Notes under the pieces: model-generated
What the model was told of the DNA's origin: nothing
The model's input: only the letters and a program-made list of their open reading frames with translations
The model's database searches: none
In this document: one piece after another, positions 8,817 to 17,097 of the stretch
How the letters are laid out: each line of letters begins with the position of its first letter
Numbering within the stretch: position 1 is the first letter of the stretch
Translations under genes and position numbers: made by a program
Source: Methanolobus sediminis
Lineage (GTDB): Archaea > Halobacteriota > Methanosarcinia > Methanosarcinales > Methanosarcinaceae
Length of the DNA: 64,000 nucleotides
NCBI RefSeq assembly: GCF_031312595.1
Contig: NZ_CP133592.1
Location: 1,550,001-1,614,000, forward strand
Reading direction: 5' to 3'

Positions 8817-8930
8817 ATGAGGAACCTCGCATAATGATGGTTTGGGTGAAGTTTGGGGTATGATACATTAAAAGGATCAATGCATCAGAGGGGAATGATG
8901 TGATGACGGAGATTCCTCGTCCACCTACAT
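8817..8930 (-). ncRNA. Candidate structured small RNA (tentative)
   Basis: The 287-bp gap between the FAD dehydrogenase and the HerA-like gene has no convincing ORF. On the minus strand a TATA-like aagtatatata (complement of 8943-8953) is followed about 25 bp later by gaggaat. This can pair with gttcctc about 100 bases further on, and the latter is followed by a T-rich run (catttctttt). An alternative inner hairpin pairs gaggaat with attcccctc. On the plus strand the same area has a gatgtgatga element resembling a kink-turn half. The class of RNA is not identified, and strand is uncertain. Confidence 0.3.
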
Positions 8931-9056
8931 ATTGGTGTCCCTATATATACTTTATTAATTAAAATACTGACACACTTTTAATTTACAATGTCTCTTGACA
9001 TTCATTTCAATCTTTTGAAAAGCTGCATTTTACATTTTAAGACGAAATCAAAAATA

Positions 9057-9065
9057 CTATATATT
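9057..9065 (+). promoter_or_regulatory. TATA box of the HerA-like gene
   Basis: ctatatatt is centred 28 bp before the ATG at 9089. The short leader carries ccctcc instead of a Shine-Dalgarno sequence, so the mRNA is predicted to be leaderless. Confidence 0.5.
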
Positions 9066-9088
9066 GTAACTATGTTTTTCCCTCCTGT

Positions 9089-10345
9089 ATGTCAGACTCC
9101 TTAAGCGCAGGTGTTTCAAAGCAGCAGTACATCCTTGGTGGAAACGGTGAAGATATTCTTCTTTACATGGGAAGATATCTTGCACGTGATCGCTCTTCCG
9201 GTTCACATGTATCGCTGGATGTGAACAAACCACATGCATTGTTCATTGCAGGTAAAAGAGGCTATGGAAAATCCTACACAATGGCAGTTCTCATGGAAGG
9301 TCTGATGATGCTTCCGGATGATATAAGGAGTAACGTTTCATCAGTTGTTATTGATACTATGGGTATTTTCTGGACACTTGGGAAAGCTAACGATAGCCAG
9401 AAAGAGCAGATACTCAAATGGGGACTTGAACCTACAATATTTGATGTCGATGTTTTTGTACCTGCCGGAAGTCTTTCTTCCTATAAAGAAAGGCATATCG
9501 ATGTAAAGCCAATTTCCTTACCAATATCAGAAATGGATGGCTATGAGTGGTGCAGGCTATTCGGAATAGACCCGGTATCTCCATCCGGAGTTCTGATAGT
9601 ACGATTGATAGATGAGCTGAAAAACAAAGGGTCATTCTCATTTGAAGACATCATTGCTTCCGTAACGGCAGATGAACGTGCTGACACAGTTGCTAAAAGT
9701 GCTGTTGAAAATCATTTCAGGACAGCAGATTCATGGGGTATTTTTTCTGAAACTGGCGTAGGAATGGCAGAACTTGTTAAAGGTGGTTCCACATCAGTGA
9801 TTGATGTCAGTACGATCAGAAGCAAGGCACTAAGGTCTGCACTTGTTAGTTCAATCGCCAGGAGTATCTATCATCTGAGGCTGGAAGCCCGGCGTTCATA
9901 TGAAAGAAAAATGATGGGTGATAAATCCGTAGAAAAAGGAATTCCCATGGTCTGGATGTTCATCGATGAGGCCCAACAGTTCCTTCCTGCACAGGGTGAG
10001 ACACTTGCATCGGATGTGTTACTGAACGAATGGCTGAAACAGGGAAGGCAACCCGGCCTTTCACTTGTACTTGCAACCCAGCGTCCGGCATCTCTCCATC
10101 CCGATGTACTTTCGCAATCGGATCTTGTTATATGTCACAGGCTCACATCCCAGGATGATATCAATGTCCTTGAATCTGTCAGACCTACATATATGAAAGA
10201 CAATTTCGCAGATTCAATTATGAAAATGGGCTCTGAGAAAGGAATCGCATTTGTGGTGGATGATAATACCGAGGCTACACATATTATCCGTATGCGACCC
10301 CGTCTTAGCTGGCACGGAGGGGACGATCCATCCATAATCTCGTAA
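9089..10345 (+). CDS. HerA/VirB4-like ATPase
   Basis: The 418-residue protein is a member of the HerA/FtsK superfamily of ring ATPases, which move DNA or protein. Walker A is FIAGKRGYGKSYTMA (about residues 52-66) and Walker B is MVWMFIDEAQQFLPA (about 288). The sensor/arginine-finger region reads LKQGRQPGLSLVLATQRPA, followed by DLVICHRLTSQDD. The typical NurA nuclease partner is not encoded nearby, so a direct role in end resection is not shown. The gene stands alone with its own TATA box and no Shine-Dalgarno sequence. Confidence 0.85.
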   Translation: MSDSLSAGVSKQQYILGGNGEDILLYMGRYLARDRSSGSHVSLDVNKPHALFIAGKRGYGKSYTMAVLMEGLMMLPDDIRSNVSSVVIDTMGIFWTLGKANDSQKEQILKWGLEPTIFDVDVFVPAGSLSSYKERHIDVKPISLPISEMDGYEWCRLFGIDPVSPSGVLIVRLIDELKNKGSFSFEDIIASVTADERADTVAKSAVENHFRTADSWGIFSETGVGMAELVKGGSTSVIDVSTIRSKALRSALVSSIARSIYHLRLEARRSYERKMMGDKSVEKGIPMVWMFIDEAQQFLPAQGETLASDVLLNEWLKQGRQPGLSLVLATQRPASLHPDVLSQSDLVICHRLTSQDDINVLESVRPTYMKDNFADSIMKMGSEKGIAFVVDDNTEATHIIRMRPRLSWHGGDDPSIIS

Positions 10346-10480
10346 TACTGTAATGTATGTTCTGCGGATTCTGCAAAAAGTAGATTTTTATTCATCTGAT
10401 ACTTCAAATAAATTATATAACTCCTAAAATGATTATTTGCTCTAATATCAGAATTGATAAGTATGCAGAAGATCAGCGCT

Positions 10481-10502
10481 GAATAATGTTTGTGAATTAT
10501 TC
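10481..10502 (+). promoter_or_regulatory. Inverted repeat upstream of ablA
   Basis: gaataat and attattc form perfect 7-base arms around an 8-base loop, about 80 bp before the ablA start. A TATA-like aattatataa lies further up (about 10410). The element could be an operator or a leader hairpin; ablAB is salt-induced in studied methanogens, so a control site is expected here. Confidence 0.3.
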
Positions 10503-10583
10503 ATGTATTGCAAACAAAAAACCAGTTCAGTGTGTTCTGTTTTCAACTCTCTTCTGCAGATTCATATATTATTAAGTGATTTG

Positions 10584-11897
10584 ATGCAATCTTACAAACG
10601 CAGGCAACAAAATATTGTAGATAGAATCGACTCTGAAGAACCTCTTGCAAAATGGAATGACTGGAAGTGGCAGCTAAGACATTCAGTAAATGACATTGAT
10701 ACATTTGAAACACTTCTTGATATCAAGTTTGAGGCTGAAGAGAGAGAAGCTTTATTAAAAACACTTGAAAAATTCCCATTATCCATAACTCCTTATTATC
10801 TCTCTTTAATAGAGGCGGAGGACTTCAGAAATGACCCAATTTTCATGCAATCTTTTCCTTCTCCGCAGGAACTAATTGTTTCATGTGATGAGATGGCAGA
10901 CCCTCTGAGTGAAGACCATGACAGTCCGGTTCCCGGAATTACACACAGGTATCCTGACAGGGTGCTTTTCCATATCAGTAATGTATGTTCGATGTATTGC
11001 AGGCACTGTACAAGAAAGCGAAAAGTCGGTGATGTGGAGTCTATTCCTCAAAAAGATGAAGTTCTTCAGGGAATTGAGTACATAGCGAACAACCCTCAGG
11101 TAAGGGATGTCCTCCTGTCAGGAGGAGACCCACTTATGCTTTCTGATGAGTATCTGGACTGGATCCTTTCAGAACTACGTGCAATTCCACATGTAGAGGT
11201 AATAAGGATAGGCAGCAGAATGCCGGTTGTTCTACCTTACAGAATAACTGACAATCTTGTAAATGTCCTGAAAAAACACCATCCTGTATGGCTGAATACT
11301 CATTTCAACCATCCTCGTGAAGTTACGGCTTCTTCAAAACAGGCACTCAAAAAGCTTGCAGACGCAGGTATTCCACTGGGCAATCAGACTGTCCTGCTTG
11401 CAGGTGTGAACGACTGCTACAGAATTCTAAAGAAACTCTTCCACAAACTTGTGGAAAACCGTGTCCGTCCGTATTATCTTTATCAATGTGATCTCTCCGA
11501 AGGCCTGACACATTTCAGGACATCCGTGGGTAAAGGTATAGAGATCATGGAAAATCTCATTGGTCATACTAGTGGCTTTGCAATTCCATCCTATGTTATT
11601 GATGCTCCGGGTGGCGGAGGAAAAATACCTGTAATGCCAAACTACCTGATTTCCTGGTCAACTAACAAAGTCATTCTCAGGAATTATGAGGGGGTCATCA
11701 CCTCCTACAAAGAACCGGATTCTTATGAAGCAATCTATTGCGACAGGAAATGCGATGATTGTGCTTTGCAGCTAAAGCTGGACGAAGCCCGGGAATTCAG
11801 ATATGTGGGAATTGCAAAACTGTTATCTGATTTTGATGATGCATTGAGCCTTGTACCTGAAGATACAGAACGCATGGAGAGAAGGAACATTGCGTGA
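10584..11897 (+). CDS. ablA: Lysine 2,3-aminomutase
   Basis: AblA is a radical-SAM, PLP-dependent enzyme that converts L-alpha-lysine to beta-lysine, the first step to the osmolyte N-epsilon-acetyl-beta-lysine. The cluster motif is [15 protein letters not shown] (Cys-X3-Cys-X2-Cys), the SAM-binding glycines are in [10 protein letters not shown], and a PLP-binding segment [10 protein letters not shown] follows. A Cys-rich C-terminus ([10 protein letters not shown]) resembles the zinc site of the clostridial enzyme. I chose the ATG at 10584 because aagtgat precedes it; an upstream ATG at 10503 would add an atypical hydrophobic stretch. The gene overlaps ablB by eight bases. Confidence 0.93.
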   Translation: MQSYKRRQQNIVDRIDSEEPLAKWNDWKWQLRHSVNDIDTFETLLDIKFEAEEREALLKTLEKFPLSITPYYLSLIEAEDFRNDPIFMQSFPSPQELIVSCDEMADPLSEDHDSPVPGITHRYPDRVLFHISNVCSMYCRHCTRKRKVGDVESIPQKDEVLQGIEYIANNPQVRDVLLSGGDPLMLSDEYLDWILSELRAIPHVEVIRIGSRMPVVLPYRITDNLVNVLKKHHPVWLNTHFNHPREVTASSKQALKKLADAGIPLGNQTVLLAGVNDCYRILKKLFHKLVENRVRPYYLYQCDLSEGLTHFRTSVGKGIEIMENLIGHTSGFAIPSYVIDAPGGGGKIPVMPNYLISWSTNKVILRNYEGVITSYKEPDSYEAIYCDRKCDDCALQLKLDEAREFRYVGIAKLLSDFDDALSLVPEDTERMERRNIA

Positions 11898-12732
11898 TCA
11901 GGTTCTTAAGATCGATAACTCGGTCATCCAGCATGGTCCTTTCAATGACCGTGTATATCTGATGAAGCTTTCACCGATGGATCATAAGGATGTACCTGCC
12001 AGGGTGGAAGAAATTGCAGAAAATAACGGTTATTCAAAGATATTTTCCAAGATCCCGTCGTCTGCAAAAGGTCATTTTCAGGAAACAGGTCATGTTGAAG
12101 AAGCCTATGTACCTGGCATGTATAATGGTTATGAAGGTGCCAGTTTCATGGCAAAGTTCCTTTCAGATGAACGTGGGAATGAGCAAAGTCCTGATGAAGT
12201 TAAAGCAGTCATCAGTACTGCTCTCTCAAAGCTCAATGAGTCAAAAGAAGTGCAACTTTCAGGTGATGAAGAGTGTTTTGTTTGTACCGGTGAGGACGTC
12301 CGGGAAATGGCAAAAATATATGGTGAAATATTTTCAAGTTACCCATTTCCAATAAAAGACCCGGAATATCTTCTCAGAACAATGCAGGAGAACCTTATCT
12401 ATTTTGGAATCAGGAAAGCCGGTAAAATTGTTGCTCTTTCATCCTGTGAAATGGATGTTGGGAACAGTAATGTTGAGATGACCGATTTTGCAACGTTGCC
12501 AGAATATCGGGGCAGAGGTTATTCGTACTATCTCTTGAAAAAGATGGAATCAAAGATGCGTGAGATGGGAATAATAACTGCTTATACGATTGCAAGGGCA
12601 AGATCCTATGGAATGAACATTACATTCTCCCGTAGTTCATATTCATATGCAGGAACCCTTGTGAATAACACAAACATTTCCGGTTCAATCGAAAGCATGA
12701 ATGTCTGGTACAAAAAGCTTGGTCAGATGTGA
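11890..12732 (+). CDS. ablB: Beta-lysine N-epsilon-acetyltransferase
   Basis: AblB acetylates beta-lysine to give N-epsilon-acetyl-beta-lysine, a compatible solute for osmotic stress in methanogens. The C-terminal GNAT domain shows [20 protein letters not shown] as acetyl-CoA motif A (about residues 205-225). The start is a TTG at 11890 after gagagaagga, overlapping the end of ablA, which implies translational coupling. The 3' end overlaps the convergent Lrp-type regulator gene by ten bases. Together with ablA this is the complete two-step pathway and indicates adaptation to saline habitats. Confidence 0.92.
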   Translation: MRDQVLKIDNSVIQHGPFNDRVYLMKLSPMDHKDVPARVEEIAENNGYSKIFSKIPSSAKGHFQETGHVEEAYVPGMYNGYEGASFMAKFLSDERGNEQSPDEVKAVISTALSKLNESKEVQLSGDEECFVCTGEDVREMAKIYGEIFSSYPFPIKDPEYLLRTMQENLIYFGIRKAGKIVALSSCEMDVGNSNVEMTDFATLPEYRGRGYSYYLLKKMESKMREMGIITAYTIARARSYGMNITFSRSSYSYAGTLVNNTNISGSIESMNVWYKKLGQM

Positions 12733-13166
12733 TATATGCTGTCTTTGATATTTTTTGTAATTATCTCGACGCTATAATTCTGTACAGGGATCTCGTAGAG
12801 AAGACGATTGTTTATGAAATTGGTCAGTTCTTCTTCATCGTTGAAAAGACCGAAAGCTTTGATGGAGTATTGTCCTGTTGTCTGGTATATTTTTATGAAC
12901 TCTTCTATTTCCATTAGTTTTTTAATGCTTTCTTTTGTCTTCTTTGGTTCCATTTCCAGATTAAAGATGGCAAAGGTTCCCTTTCCAAACTTCTTAGGGT
13001 TTAGTAAAACAGTATAATTCTTTATGTACCCTTCATCTTCCAGTTTTTCGAGCCTGTATCTGACACCATTCTCGCTAAGGCCAACTTCCTTTGCTATCTC
13101 TGATATCGGTGTTCTGGCTCCCTGTTGCAGTATGGATAGAATATGTTCATCCTTTTTGCTGACCAT
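12723..13166 (-). CDS. Lrp/AsnC family transcriptional regulator
   Basis: The 147-residue protein has an N-terminal helix-turn-helix (ARTPISEIAKEVGLSENGVR, residues about 17-36) and a C-terminal ligand-binding (RAM-like) domain with the alternating beta strands usual for amino-acid-sensing Lrp proteins. It lies between ablB (convergent, 10-bp overlap) and leuD (divergent). Both neighbours concern lysine or branched-chain amino acid metabolism, so an amino acid effector is plausible but inferred. Two palindromes occur in the 187-bp divergent gap. Confidence 0.88.
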   Translation of the reverse strand: MVSKKDEHILSILQQGARTPISEIAKEVGLSENGVRYRLEKLEDEGYIKNYTVLLNPKKFGKGTFAIFNLEMEPKKTKESIKKLMEIEEFIKIYQTTGQYSIKAFGLFNDEEELTNFINNRLLYEIPVQNYSVEIITKNIKDSIYHI

Positions 13167-13221
13167 TGCCTTTAACTTAGGTTTGCTATTATTAATGATT
13201 TCTTGTTAACTTGTTTCTGTT

Positions 13222-13233
13222 GTAAACGTTTAC
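13222..13233. promoter_or_regulatory. Perfect palindrome gtaaacgtttac
   Basis: A 12-bp perfect palindrome located 56 bp upstream of the Lrp-type regulator start and 120 bp before leuD. Lrp family sites are often imperfect AT-rich palindromes, so it is a candidate autoregulatory site. Confidence 0.35.
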
Positions 13234-13313
13234 TCTCTATACTTTTTCAAAACCATTGCTTTTTCCAGTAGTATTATTTAGTATGATGATATCTAAGGTA
13301 TTGTTTCGATTTC

Positions 13314-13336
13314 ATTAATGATAATTATCGATTAAT
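13314..13336. promoter_or_regulatory. AT-rich palindrome before leuD
   Basis: The perfect 10-bp palindrome gataattatc (13320-13329) is flanked by attaat on the left and gattaat on the right, giving a near-symmetric 23-bp element that ends 17 bp before the leuD ATG. This position suits a repressor site. The divergent Lrp-type protein is the obvious candidate; that link is inference. Confidence 0.4.
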
Positions 13337-13353
13337 ACTAATTAGGTGTAAAT

Positions 13354-13833
13354 ATGAGCGGAAGAGTCTGGAAATTTGGAGACGACGTTGATACTGATGC
13401 TGTAATCCCGGGAAGGTATCTTATTATGAATACCCCTGAGGAACTTGCAGCACATGCTTTTGAAGGTGTAAGGCCTGAATTCCCAAAAGAGGTAAAAGAA
13501 GGTGACATCATTGTTGCCGGTAACAATTTTGGATGTGGTTCCTCAAGAGAACACGCACCAATCGCACTTAAGGGTACAAAGATTAGCTGCGTGATCGCAA
13601 AGTCATTTGCACGTATCTTTTTCAGGAACTCTATTAACATCGGTGTTGCACTGCTTGAGTGTCCTGACACTGACAGGATAGAAGACGGTGACCAGCTTGA
13701 TGTTGATTTCGCATCCGGTGTTATTAAAAATGTTACAAAGGGCGAACAGTACCAGGCAACACCTCTGCCGGATTTCGTAAGAGGGATCATGGATGCCGGC
13801 GGACTTATAGAATACACAAGACAGATCATCTGA
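13354..13833 (+). CDS. leuD: 3-isopropylmalate dehydratase small subunit family (LeuD-like)
   Basis: This swivel-domain subunit pairs with a separate large [4Fe-4S] subunit to isomerise 2- to 3-isopropylmalate or a homologue. Family signatures are FGDDVDTDAVIPGRYL and FGCGSSREHAP. The substrate-determining loop after Arg-Tyr-Leu reads YLIM. Homoaconitase small subunits usually have YLRT and isopropylmalate isomerases a hydrophobic loop, so leucine synthesis is favoured but not proven. The large subunit is not in this window. leuB follows 56 bp downstream. Confidence 0.85.
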   Translation: MSGRVWKFGDDVDTDAVIPGRYLIMNTPEELAAHAFEGVRPEFPKEVKEGDIIVAGNNFGCGSSREHAPIALKGTKISCVIAKSFARIFFRNSINIGVALLECPDTDRIEDGDQLDVDFASGVIKNVTKGEQYQATPLPDFVRGIMDAGGLIEYTRQII

Positions 13834-13889
13834 TCTGGCTATTTTATTTATTAACATTATCAATGCAGTAATGGTTAGGAGTTATTATT

Positions 13890-15017
13890 ATGACACAGTA
13901 TAAAATACCTGTAATACCAGGAGACGGTATAGGACCTGAGATCATTGCCGAAGGGCGTAAGGTAATTGATGCTGCAGGTGAGAAATTCGGTTTTGATGTT
14001 GACTGGGTGGAGTACCCACACGGAGCAGACCACTATCTTGAAACAGGGGAACTTATTTCTGAGGATTCCCTGAAAGAGCTTTCAGGCTACAAAGGCATTT
14101 ACCTTGGTTCCATCGGAGATGACAGAATTGCACCGGGAGTACTTGAAAAAGGTATCCTGCTTGCTGCAAGGTTCTATTTCGACCAGTACATCAACCTTCG
14201 TCCGATCAAGCTCCTTGATGGTGTATGGTGCCCAATTAAGGACAAGACTCCTGCAGATATTGACTTTACAGTTGTAAGGGAAAACACTGAAGACTTCTAC
14301 ATAGGCATTGGAGGACGTGCAAAGTCAGGTGCAAGCAAGGATCTCCTTGAAGTTCACAGGACACTCTACAATGCAAAGTTCGGTCTTGACATCGAGACTG
14401 ACAGCGAAGAGATCGGATACCAGATCGGTATGATCTCAAAGGAAGGCACACAGAGAGTTATCAACTATGCATTCGATCTTGCTGAGAAGAGTAAGAAGCA
14501 CGTATCATCAGTTGACAAGGCAAACGTCCTTTCAGACATATACGGATTCTGGAGAGAGGAGTTCAACTCAGTTGCTGCAAAGCACCCTGATGTAAAGACA
14601 GACTTCAACTATGTTGATGCAATGACCATGTGGTTCGTCAAGAATCCTGAGTGGTTCGATGTTGTTGTAACTCCAAACATGTTCGGTGACATTATCACTG
14701 ACCTTGGTGCAATGGTACAGGGCGGTCTCGGACTTGCACCTGGAGGAAACATCAACCCTGAAGGTACAAGTATGTTCGAGCCAATCCACGGTTCAGCACC
14801 AAAGTACAAGGGACAGAACAAGGTCAATCCTATAGCAACTATCTGGGCAGGCGCAATGCTCATTGAACAGATGGGTGAGAAGGAAGCTGCAGATGCTATT
14901 GTCTCTGCAATTGAAACTAACATTCGTGAAGCAAAGGTCCAGACATATGACATGGGCGGTTCAGCAGGTACTTCCGATGTTGGTGACGATATCGCAAGAA
15001 TTGTTCTTGGAAAGTAA
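13890..15017 (+). CDS. leuB: 3-isopropylmalate dehydrogenase family enzyme (LeuB-like)
   Basis: This 375-residue member of the beta-decarboxylating dehydrogenases oxidises 3-isopropylmalate (leucine synthesis) or related malates. The N-terminus [14 protein letters not shown], the substrate-binding [14 protein letters not shown], and the signature [20 protein letters not shown] are clear, with metal-binding Asp residues in the last. [14 protein letters not shown] is the cofactor region; no definite NAD or NADP choice is made here. It follows leuD by 56 bp, with a taggagtta stretch before its ATG, and is ended by a hairpin terminator. Confidence 0.9.
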   Translation: MTQYKIPVIPGDGIGPEIIAEGRKVIDAAGEKFGFDVDWVEYPHGADHYLETGELISEDSLKELSGYKGIYLGSIGDDRIAPGVLEKGILLAARFYFDQYINLRPIKLLDGVWCPIKDKTPADIDFTVVRENTEDFYIGIGGRAKSGASKDLLEVHRTLYNAKFGLDIETDSEEIGYQIGMISKEGTQRVINYAFDLAEKSKKHVSSVDKANVLSDIYGFWREEFNSVAAKHPDVKTDFNYVDAMTMWFVKNPEWFDVVVTPNMFGDIITDLGAMVQGGLGLAPGGNINPEGTSMFEPIHGSAPKYKGQNKVNPIATIWAGAMLIEQMGEKEAADAIVSAIETNIREAKVQTYDMGGSAGTSDVGDDIARIVLGK

Positions 15018-15028
15018 ATACTGATTTT

Positions 15029-15062
15029 GCATCCCTCATGGATGCACCTTTTCTTTCTTTTT
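15029..15062 (+). terminator. Hairpin plus T-run after leuB
   Basis: gcatcc and ggatgc form a perfect 6-bp stem with a 5-base loop (15029-15045), followed by a pyrimidine run rich in T to about 15062. It ends the leuD-leuB unit. Confidence 0.6.
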
Positions 15063-15240
15063 ATTCCGTAATCTCCAATAATTGAAAATATTGTTATTCT
15101 CTATGGGAATATGTTGGTGAATAAAGGAAGGTGTGAATTATTTGTTATATTTTTATTTTATTATGTATATCTATAATAATTTGCTGCGGTTTACTCGATG
15201 ACTTTATATACAATAATAAAATTGTGAAAAATGTGACTAT

Positions 15241-15260
15241 ATTGCACTAAAGTGAGCAAT
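15241..15260 (+). promoter_or_regulatory. Inverted repeat in the leader of the corrinoid-like gene
   Basis: attgc and gcaat are 5-base arms, with a further ac/gt pair inside, around a small loop. It lies about 30 bp after a TATA-like ctttatatac (about 15203-15212), so it would fall in the 5' leader or act as an operator of the next gene. Confidence 0.3.
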
Positions 15261-15295
15261 TTACAATGTGCTAATCCAATCAAAGGGATGATAAT

Positions 15296-15814
15296 TTGTC
15301 TCAGGAAAAAACTATTTCACAAATAATAGATGAAGCAAAAAAATCCATACTGGATTTTGATGAGAATGGCGCAGAAAACGCAGCAAATGAAGCCCTTAAG
15401 TTGGGTTATGATATAAACGAGATTATTGATAAGGGATTTCTCGAAGGCATGAAAGCAATTGGGGACATGTTTGAAGAGGGAAATGCATGTCTCACACATA
15501 TTTTTGCAGCAGCCGACACTATGGATGCAGGGCTTGCTGTATTTCAGGATTGTGAGGAATATAATAAACTTAGCAAGAACATGGCAGTTGAACTTGTAGG
15601 TGAAGGACAGAGAGATGAAAAAATCGATGTACTTGAAATAATGTTCAGGATAAACGGCTATGATGTAGTTGAAATTCCAGACAATGTTCCTATTGTGGAT
15701 TTCCTTGAAAAGGATGAAGCTTTTGATAAGATTCCTGATTCCTGCAAGGAAGAAATTATGGCAAAGGTCGCTGCTCATCCTGGCGTGACAACTTTCCAGC
15801 TATGTGAAATGTAA
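15296..15814 (+). CDS. Shortened corrinoid-protein homologue lacking the cobalt-ligand histidine
   Basis: The 172-residue protein resembles the MtmC/MtbC/MttC methyl-carrying corrinoid proteins of methylotrophic methanogens, which are about 215 residues long. The helical cap domain (residues about 5-90, with GMKAIGDMFEEGNACLTHI) is well kept. The following Rossmann domain is short and altered: where the family has E-G-D-x-H-x-x-G, this protein has EGQRDEKID (103-111), with Asp107 at the place of the lower axial His. The later cobalamin-tail binding motifs are missing. It starts at TTG 15296 after gggatgat. No methyltransferase is adjacent. A sensory or binding role, not methyl transfer, is the likely inference. 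Confidence 0.7.
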   Translation: MSQEKTISQIIDEAKKSILDFDENGAENAANEALKLGYDINEIIDKGFLEGMKAIGDMFEEGNACLTHIFAAADTMDAGLAVFQDCEEYNKLSKNMAVELVGEGQRDEKIDVLEIMFRINGYDVVEIPDNVPIVDFLEKDEAFDKIPDSCKEEIMAKVAAHPGVTTFQLCEM

Positions 15815-16006
15815 TTTCTTCTTTTTTTGTGTTCGTTTTTTTAGGTTAATCTTTTTTGGCACTTTGTATTGTTCTTGATTTCGATATAATCTCATTCTCA
15901 TAATGATGATTATACAGTATAGGGTAGATATCCTTATATGTTAGTAATTGTACCCTTTAATTATAGACTTGTGGCATATGGGCTGTAGAGTTAATCAAAA
16001 AACGGA

Positions 16007-16033
16007 CCTTTAGTCAAAGTTAACTTAAAGGAG
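16007..16033 (+). promoter_or_regulatory. Hairpin covering a Shine-Dalgarno sequence
   Basis: ccttta (16007-16012) can pair with taaagg (16026-16031) around a 13-base loop. The second arm overlaps the ribosome-binding site aaaggag (16027-16033) of the following gene. This could mask translation initiation; a TATA-like cttatatg near 15930-15940 puts it inside a leader of about 80 bases. Confidence 0.35.
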
Positions 16034-16045
16034 TGTGAAACTCGT

Positions 16046-16345
16046 ATGGCAAAAACAATTGAAGAACTGGAAAATGACCTTGATCTCATGAATGAGATGT
16101 TTCGTAAATACGTAAAACTCTCTTTAAATTACCAGCAGCAGATAAACAATGCAGATATTCCTGAGGAACAGCGTCAGGCTCTCATGAAAAAACTGGAAGT
16201 TGAGAATGAAAAGGTCCGGAAGGCCAAAGAGCAGATGGCAAAGTTCGAAAAGACCATTGAGACTCTTAAGCACTCCAATGACAAATTAAAAGAAGTTACT
16301 TCCTGTAAGGAAAAAAGTGTTGAATATCTCGTGGCTTATAACTAA
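16046..16345 (+). CDS. Small coiled-coil protein of unknown function
   Basis: The 99-residue product is almost entirely predicted to be helical, with heptad-like spacing of Leu, Met and Val (for example IEELENDLDLMNEMFRKYV and VRKAKEQMAKFEKTIETLKH). A short break at NNADIPEEQ suggests an antiparallel helical hairpin. There is no signal peptide, membrane helix or known enzymatic motif. A strong ribosome-binding site (aaaggag) precedes the ATG by about 12 bases. It lies 231 bp after the corrinoid-like gene and has its own TATA-like box, so it is probably a separate transcript. Confidence 0.75.
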   Translation: MAKTIEELENDLDLMNEMFRKYVKLSLNYQQQINNADIPEEQRQALMKKLEVENEKVRKAKEQMAKFEKTIETLKHSNDKLKEVTSCKEKSVEYLVAYN

Positions 16346-16387
16346 AGCCACTTTAACTACTTTTAAATCAATACTAAAAAAGAAGGA

Positions 16388-17089
16388 TCAGTTAATGATC
16401 CTTGTGCCTAAATAAACAGCTTTTTTGTCGGTCTTTCCGCTTTCATCACGAATGACTTTCAGCACATCCTGTGGATTGCTGCCATCCATTACAATTGTCT
16501 CGATATTGCAACGCTCAATTATCTTTGCAGCAAGAGGGTCTACAGGTGATTTAGAGCCGGCTTTCATCTCTGTTGTCATCACAGTGCCTACAAGCTCTTT
16601 AGCTGTCATTGTTTCATACTTAACTGCATCAGGGTCTTTGCGTGGGTCTGCAGAATATACTCCGTCAACTGCTGTTGCTATTACAAGAAGGTTGGCACCC
16701 AGGTATTCTGTAAGGATCGCTGCTACTGCATCAGTTGTCTGTCCGGGAATGACTCCTCCCATTACAAGGATCTTGCCAGAGGAGAGTTTGTCCTGTGCTT
16801 CCTTATAGTCCTTTGGTGGCTCCGGATAGGCAGCATCACCAAGTGCAGAGATCAGAAGCTTTGCATTTAGGCGGGTTATGTCTATTCCAATATAGTCACA
16901 TTCGACTTCATTGGCACCGGTACTTCGTGCAACGTTGATATAATCTCTTGCAGCAACACCGCCTCCTGTAACTATTATAAGTTCATGCTCTTTTGCAAGT
17001 TCTTTAAGAGCTTCAGCATATCCCTTAAAACTATCAGGGTTAAGTTCTTTAGCCAGTATGGATCCACCGACTGATAATACGATTAACAT
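16388..17089 (-). CDS. pyrH: UMP kinase, archaeal type
   Basis: PyrH phosphorylates UMP to UDP in pyrimidine nucleotide synthesis. The 233-residue protein is an amino-acid-kinase fold enzyme: glycine-rich LSVGGSIL at the N-terminus, VTGGGVAARDYI (about residues 40-51), the substrate segment VMGGVIPGQTTDAVAA, and the nucleotide-binding TAVDGVYSADPRKDPDA. It lies eight bases after a secreted OB-fold-like gene, so the two are likely cotranscribed on the minus strand despite unrelated roles. Confidence 0.93.
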   Translation of the reverse strand: MLIVLSVGGSILAKELNPDSFKGYAEALKELAKEHELIIVTGGGVAARDYINVARSTGANEVECDYIGIDITRLNAKLLISALGDAAYPEPPKDYKEAQDKLSSGKILVMGGVIPGQTTDAVAAILTEYLGANLLVIATAVDGVYSADPRKDPDAVKYETMTAKELVGTVMTTEMKAGSKSPVDPLAAKIIERCNIETIVMDGSNPQDVLKVIRDESGKTDKKAVYLGTRIIN

Positions 17090-17097
17090 GATGATCG

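Noticed and set aside
8821-8940. RNase P RNA or SRP RNA in the 8.8-9.1 kb gap
   Set aside because: The gaggaa element looked like an RNase P start, but the conserved core sequences and length of either RNA are absent.
13354-15017. leuD-leuB as homoaconitase and isohomocitrate dehydrogenase for coenzyme B synthesis
   Set aside because: The YLIM loop of the small subunit is hydrophobic, unlike the YLRT of homoaconitases. I kept leucine synthesis as the first choice, but loop evidence alone is not final.
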